DNA of 64,000 nt, taken from Trichoderma breve. Lineage: Eukaryota; Ascomycota; Sordariomycetes; Hypocreales; Hypocreaceae. The translations under genes and the position numbers were made by a program. Below, piece by piece: positions 59,862-64,000 of this stretch. The notes under the pieces are model-generated. The model searched no databases. It had not been told where the DNA came from and saw nothing but the letters and a program-made list of their open reading frames with translations. Within the stretch, counting starts at the first letter, position 1; each line of letters begins with the position of its first letter. The stretch lies in the NCBI RefSeq assembly GCF_028502605.1, contig NC_079233.1, positions 5,828,001-5,892,000 of the forward strand, read 5' to 3'.

Positions 59862-60671
59862 CTACTCCAGTTCCCCCAACTTCTCCGCAACGGTAAGCAG
59901 CCCATTCTCCCCCTCCGTCACCCACAAGTCCACCCAGTTCTTCGCCTCTATATATCTCTCCTCTTCCTTCCCCCACGCCTCCTCTCTATCCCTCTCGACG
60001 TAGATTGTCCGCAAGCTGCAAGCCCTAGCGGCGTGAAGATCCCCGAGATGCGTCGCCACAAGGGCCACTTCCTCCGGCTGCAAGCCCAGCGCTCGCACGG
60101 CGCCGAGGTACACTGCCGGGTCCGGTTTGTAAGCCTTGAACGTCTCGGCGCAGAAGATCTTGTGGAAAGAAAGCCCGCCAAAGTCAGCGAGGTCGCGTAA
60201 GAGGCTGGTGTTTCCATTGGATAGCGTGCCGGTAGCATATCTGCGTCCCAGCTCCGCAAGGCCATCAGCAGAATCCGGCCACGGAGTAAGACGATGCCAA
60301 ACAAGACTCAGGCTCTCAATCTCCGTCTCAGTAAAGAGGCCCTCAAGATCCCATTTCTCAAGGAGCTCGACGAGACTATCATGATGATGCTCGTCGACGC
60401 TCTTCCAGGGGTCCGTGTCCTTGTTGAAAGATCTCGTAAAGGCACTATACGAGTCCCGCCATTCCTGGATGAAGCGGTCCCAGTCCTTCTGCGTGAGACC
60501 TTCGAGACGGGCTTTCAAGGTAGCAGGGAGGGGGTTTTCTTGAGAAGAGAGTTTGCGGAATATGCGGAGGGAGATTTCGTCTGTGACGGAGGAGCGCCAG
60601 TCGACGACGGTGCCGAAGACGTCGAAGAGGAGGGCTTTGATGTTGGTGAGGGGTGAGGTTTTTGAGGGCAT
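59862..60671 (-). CDS. HAD-superfamily hydrolase, 2-haloacid dehalogenase type
   Basis: Single-exon protein of 269 residues, similar in length to the L-2-haloacid dehalogenase (type II) family, which removes halide from short 2-haloacids by an aspartate nucleophile. The nucleophile is Asp17 in LLFDVFGT. Motif II is TLSNGN, the motif III lysine is in ETFKAYKPDP, and the acidic motif is ATHLGDLHAARA. The cap region between residues about 25 and 110 has WDRFIQEWRDSY and LTPWPDSADGL, typical of the fungal members. The true substrate is unknown; many fungal relatives are simply annotated as haloacid dehalogenase. It stands alone at the edge of two gene-poor stretches, with no pathway partners nearby. 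Confidence 0.9.
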   Translation of the reverse strand: MPSKTSPLTNIKALLFDVFGTVVDWRSSVTDEISLRIFRKLSSQENPLPATLKARLEGLTQKDWDRFIQEWRDSYSAFTRSFNKDTDPWKSVDEHHHDSLVELLEKWDLEGLFTETEIESLSLVWHRLTPWPDSADGLAELGRRYATGTLSNGNTSLLRDLADFGGLSFHKIFCAETFKAYKPDPAVYLGAVRALGLQPEEVALVATHLGDLHAARACSLRTIYVERDREEAWGKEEERYIEAKNWVDLWVTEGENGLLTVAEKLGELE

Positions 60672-60710
60672 GATTGGTTTTTTTTTTTTTTTGTTTTTCG
60701 TTTTTTGGTG
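60672..60710 (-). promoter_or_regulatory. A-rich leader directly before the HAD gene start
   Basis: On the coding strand a run of 15 A residues and further A-rich sequence lie 7 to about 40 bases before the ATG. Such A-tracts are typical of fungal leaders or nucleosome-free promoter ends. Confidence 0.4.
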
Positions 60711-63700
60711 TTCTGGCTTTATCTTCAGATGATAATACTTGTTAAAAGGAAGTTGGATTTGGAGATCTGTCTCGGCTTCAATATACTCGAAGCCAACATT
60801 ACATTTAGTGAGTCACAAGTTGACACTTGCAGTTGATGAAGCGTCACCGAGGTTAAAGTTTAGATCTACAAAATCACATGATTTAATGTCGCCATCGACA
60901 ACCCACCAAGCCTCATCATAAAGCCTATATCAGTAGAAATGAAAATAAGACGGCTAATAATACGTCGTTAGATACTGAAATTCTCACATGAAAACAGACG
61001 TGCAGTGAATGCGGATGCCTTTTCCTCGTCCTGCTGTAGGGTAAGAAGGGAGGCGTCTCATGGTATGTAAGTGACCATTACTTTCATCATTTATCTATGG
61101 ATCTATACTAAAGAATGTAGATTATTTTTTTAATGTGAGAAAACTAATTGGTGTAATAGTATAAGTGTCTGTAATAAATAAGCAATATAAGAGATTTTGA
61201 GTGATTGCGATGCGAGTTCCCAGACAGTAGGTGGCCTCGGTATACCAACCGACTCCATACAACCTTTCATGCGCAACATACCATCACTGCACTCCTTTGG
61301 TAGGTGATATTACAAACGCAATGAAACTCTCAAAGTTTGATACGCATCGTAATAACTTAATAGCAAACCCCGGCAAGATTTGGCCCAAGCCACCATGCAC
61401 TCCCTACCGATACATAACCGAGTTTCATCATCTGCAGAGACATTGCCTGGAATCAACCCGTAGCCGAGTGTGACGCACTTACATAAAACAAGCCACTGTG
61501 ATGAATGCATCTCATTGCACATGGCACATTTGCCACATGTATTCCCGCAAGCCACTATCACGTATTAAGTCTTGATAGGCGGTCGGTCAGTCGCAGGATG
61601 ACAACGAGTCTGGGATACGATAGAGCATTCTTGATGTCAGAGGGAGCATTACATGCCAATCTTCCCAGGAGATTGCTCCGCAAACGCAAGCTAGAATAAA
61701 TAAAGTCATTGGCGCAAGGATCAACCATTTATTCGAAACGCCCGCCACCGCACTGCCGCTGGACTGGAGGCGATCAAAGCCTCGACAAGTCCCATTAGGC
61801 TCGTGGCCTGCCTAATATTAGCAGTCAACTCCCAACTAGTCGAGGCTCGATCAAATACGAGTAAGTTGACATGTGGATGCCACCGCGGCTGTCATTTGTT
61901 ACCCTTGTCCCCCAACGCCCGCCTTATTAGAGTGTACGGTACTCATGACTGACTGGTATGAAAGTGACTGCCAGCACTGTGATATTGTTGAGCTTCTCAA
62001 GGCCAGAGTAGACTTCGTGTGTGACCAACAAGCTGCCAAGATAGCTGAAACGAAAGCCACGCTCTTCATTAGACCGAGGTCCAACATACCTACGGGCCTT
62101 TTACTTCTTTAAATAGAAGACTCCCTTCAGTACCCATTGTAAATGTTGTGTCACCGTGACAGTGACGGCTCGGGTGGGATCCTTTGTGACGAGAGCGCTT
62201 GGAGCCTCGAAAACAACGCAAAAGAACATAGACGGCCAACTTACCAACGGCAAAAAGGGAAAAGATGTACTATCATACCGTTTTACCAATTCTGATGAAA
62301 ACGTGATCGTGCGGGGATGTGGAAGACGTCTTAGCCGGATACCAACCCCAGGCAAGCGAGGAAAGGTGAGCACCAACGCAGACCATTAAGGAGTACATGT
62401 CCAAAACCTTGTACAAGCGTGAGTATGTTGTCGACACATCTCCATACCAACGGCATCTCCGGGAATACCTCGCTATCCACAAGCTGACAGTCCAATCTAC
62501 GCCATAGCAATTGTGGAGGAACAAAATGATATCAAAAACAGGCATCACTAGGAGGACGCGGATGGACGGTCCGGAACAATGGTGGCCAACGTCCCGCTGT
62601 GCAGACGGCTGATATAGTCTCAGATGGCCTGGGCCTCATCAATATGTCTCGTAGCTTCAACGGTACACTTCGATTGGGGCGATTGGCCCATCAATTAAGT
62701 GAAACATCCAAGGCAATGTCCGCTAGGCCGGCTATTGCTGCCGGCATGCCGCTATGTTTGAGTTGGTTCTGTGACACCCCTGCCCCGGGTTAAGTGGCAT
62801 TCATGATCTGCTATCGGTTTGTTCTGTGAGCACAGAAGTTATTGGCTGCGGTAACATATAAAAGATAGCGTGGTAGAGTGCAGAGTGATTCCCTGTACCA
62901 CATACTACGTATGTACTCGTACTAGGCGATTCTTCTTCAATGTCCAGGGCAGTTCAGCTCCGTATTGGCTGTACTCAGCTGAATGTAAGAAAGTAGCCTG
63001 TGGCTTCTATTGAATGCTGATCTTTCCGCCCTGGGAAAGTGATCTGGATCCCCGGAGCGTTTAAGAAGACAATAGTTTATGGACTTGGCAGGCGGGGGTA
63101 GTATTCGCGGCTTTCTCTGTTCCTCCCGGTACATCTGGAGATTGGTCGTTTGATGCTTGAGCCCTAGAAATGTATCCTCTGTCAATATTGACAGATTTAA
63201 CAGTTATCAGAATCTCTCACATTTCCGCCTCTGTGTGAATGGGATACACAGAGACTACAGTCGATATGCTATAGCTACAGCCAGATAAATGGCGATGAGG
63301 GCTACCATACTCGTCTGTGTACCGGACGAGGCCGCACAATATTCGTAAGTATCAGATCCAGCGGCCTAGCAACTTCATCTCCTTGTTCTTTTTCTTTTCT
63401 TTTTTTAGACATGTAATTGGCGAGCTAGGAACCGGCAGAACTTGTTGTATTAGTGCTGTAAGTCGTTCAGGATGGAGGTGGAGTAGCAGTAGAAAGCGGA
63501 GAAATTGCAGGAGCATGGCAATCGCCCTATCACCCATCACATCTCAGGCTAACCTGAGGGAGCGAGCTCGACTAGCACCCAAGAGAGCTGATGTAGTGGC
63601 GGCATATTGGAAAGGTGGAGTATGCCGCGTTTGCTAGTGGGAGTTCCTATCAAGACAGAGAAGCATGCAGTTGTGCTCTGGCCGTTCATGTTCCCCTGCA

Positions 63701-64000
63701 TATGGCCCGCTGAGTTAATCAATCATCGGCTGGAGAGACCCTCAGATGATATGAGGTTTGCATGAAGGAACAAAAAGGTCTGGCAATTCCGTAATTTGGT
63801 GGTAGCTTGTTTGCCAACAGCTAATACCAGGTGGGTACAAGTGAGTTGGCCAAAAAGGCTGATGATCGGCGTCCGTCTTCTGTGGAGGGACTACGAACGG
63901 CCTAGATTCGACAGCAGGGACGGGAGATAAAAAGCAAAAATCATCCTTTGCCACTTATCATTTTGCTCAAGTCATCAATCCGTGCCATTGAGGGGCTTCG
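60711..64000. other. Gene-poor right end
   Basis: About 3.3 kb, beginning with the HAD promoter, without a supported gene up to the window edge. Open frames are short (up to 106 codons at 63317-63637) and unrecognised. An exact TACTCGTAC lies at 62914-62922. AT-rich segments occur near 61100-61200. Confidence 0.45.

Noticed and set aside
63317..63637. 106-codon open frame near the right edge
   Set aside because: The second half looks somewhat protein-like and the reverse strand is also open, but I recognise no family and see no supporting splice or leader signals.

Overview
This window is a piece of a filamentous ascomycete nuclear chromosome, most likely Sordariomycetes and probably Hypocreales (Trichoderma-like). 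The genus is an inference from protein flavour only. The support is short GT-AG introns (about 50-230 bp) with CTAAC/CTGAC-type branch sites, widely spaced monocistronic genes on both strands, and proteins of clear Pezizomycotina type: class III chitin synthase, RAS2 with a C-terminal CAAX box, Opy2, and a KDEL receptor with an acidic tail. I see no bacterial-style operon, phage, CRISPR array, intact transposon or biosynthetic cluster.

Layout from left to right: possible 3' end of a gene cut by the window edge (3-155, +); UTP11 ribosome-biogenesis factor (519-1413, -); mitochondrial aspartyl-tRNA synthetase (1940-4194, -); AP180/CALM clathrin adaptor (5464-7740, +); TFB3/MAT1 subunit of TFIIH (8684-9814, -); NudC (10338-11188, +) convergent with an Ame1/CENP-U-like inner kinetochore gene (11250-13587, -); a LicD/MNN4-type gene with a 10-nt microexon (14217-15333, -); KDEL receptor ERD2 (16682-17833, +); mitochondrial adenylate kinase (18743-19602, -); LETM1/Mdm38 (21949-23636, +); sorting nexin SNX4/ATG24 (24728-26288, +); kexin KEX2 (26913-29604, -); ketol-acid reductoisomerase ILV5 (31843-33392, -); UBC12 (35611-36383, -); class III chitin synthase (37176-40049, -); GDP-mannose transporter VRG4 (42753-44076, +); OPY2 (46992-48328, +); RAS2 (52437-53370, -); and a 2-haloacid-dehalogenase-like HAD protein (59862-60671, -).

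Functionally this is mostly core genome. Several genes fit one broad theme, secretion and cell wall: ERD2 retrieves ER proteins, VRG4 feeds GDP-mannose to the Golgi, the LicD-like protein may decorate glycans, KEX2 matures secreted proproteins, AP180 and SNX4 act in endocytosis and endosomal recycling, and the chitin synthase builds wall. OPY2 and RAS2 are signalling proteins. Three genes (AspRS, adenylate kinase, LETM1) plus ILV5 are mitochondrial. No shared regulation is shown by the sequence.

Exon boundaries were derived by hand from splice consensus, reading phase and continuity of conserved motifs; every model listed keeps frame from ATG to stop. Gene-poor stretches lie at 48.3-52.4 kb, 53.4-59.9 kb and 60.7-64 kb. 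They carry simple repeats, a G-run tract, and two recurring 9-mers (TACTCCGTA and TACTCGTAC families), some arranged as small inverted repeats. I found nothing I can defend as a wholly new biological system; the most useful leads are the microexon, a candidate GC-AG first intron, and the recurrent intergenic motifs.
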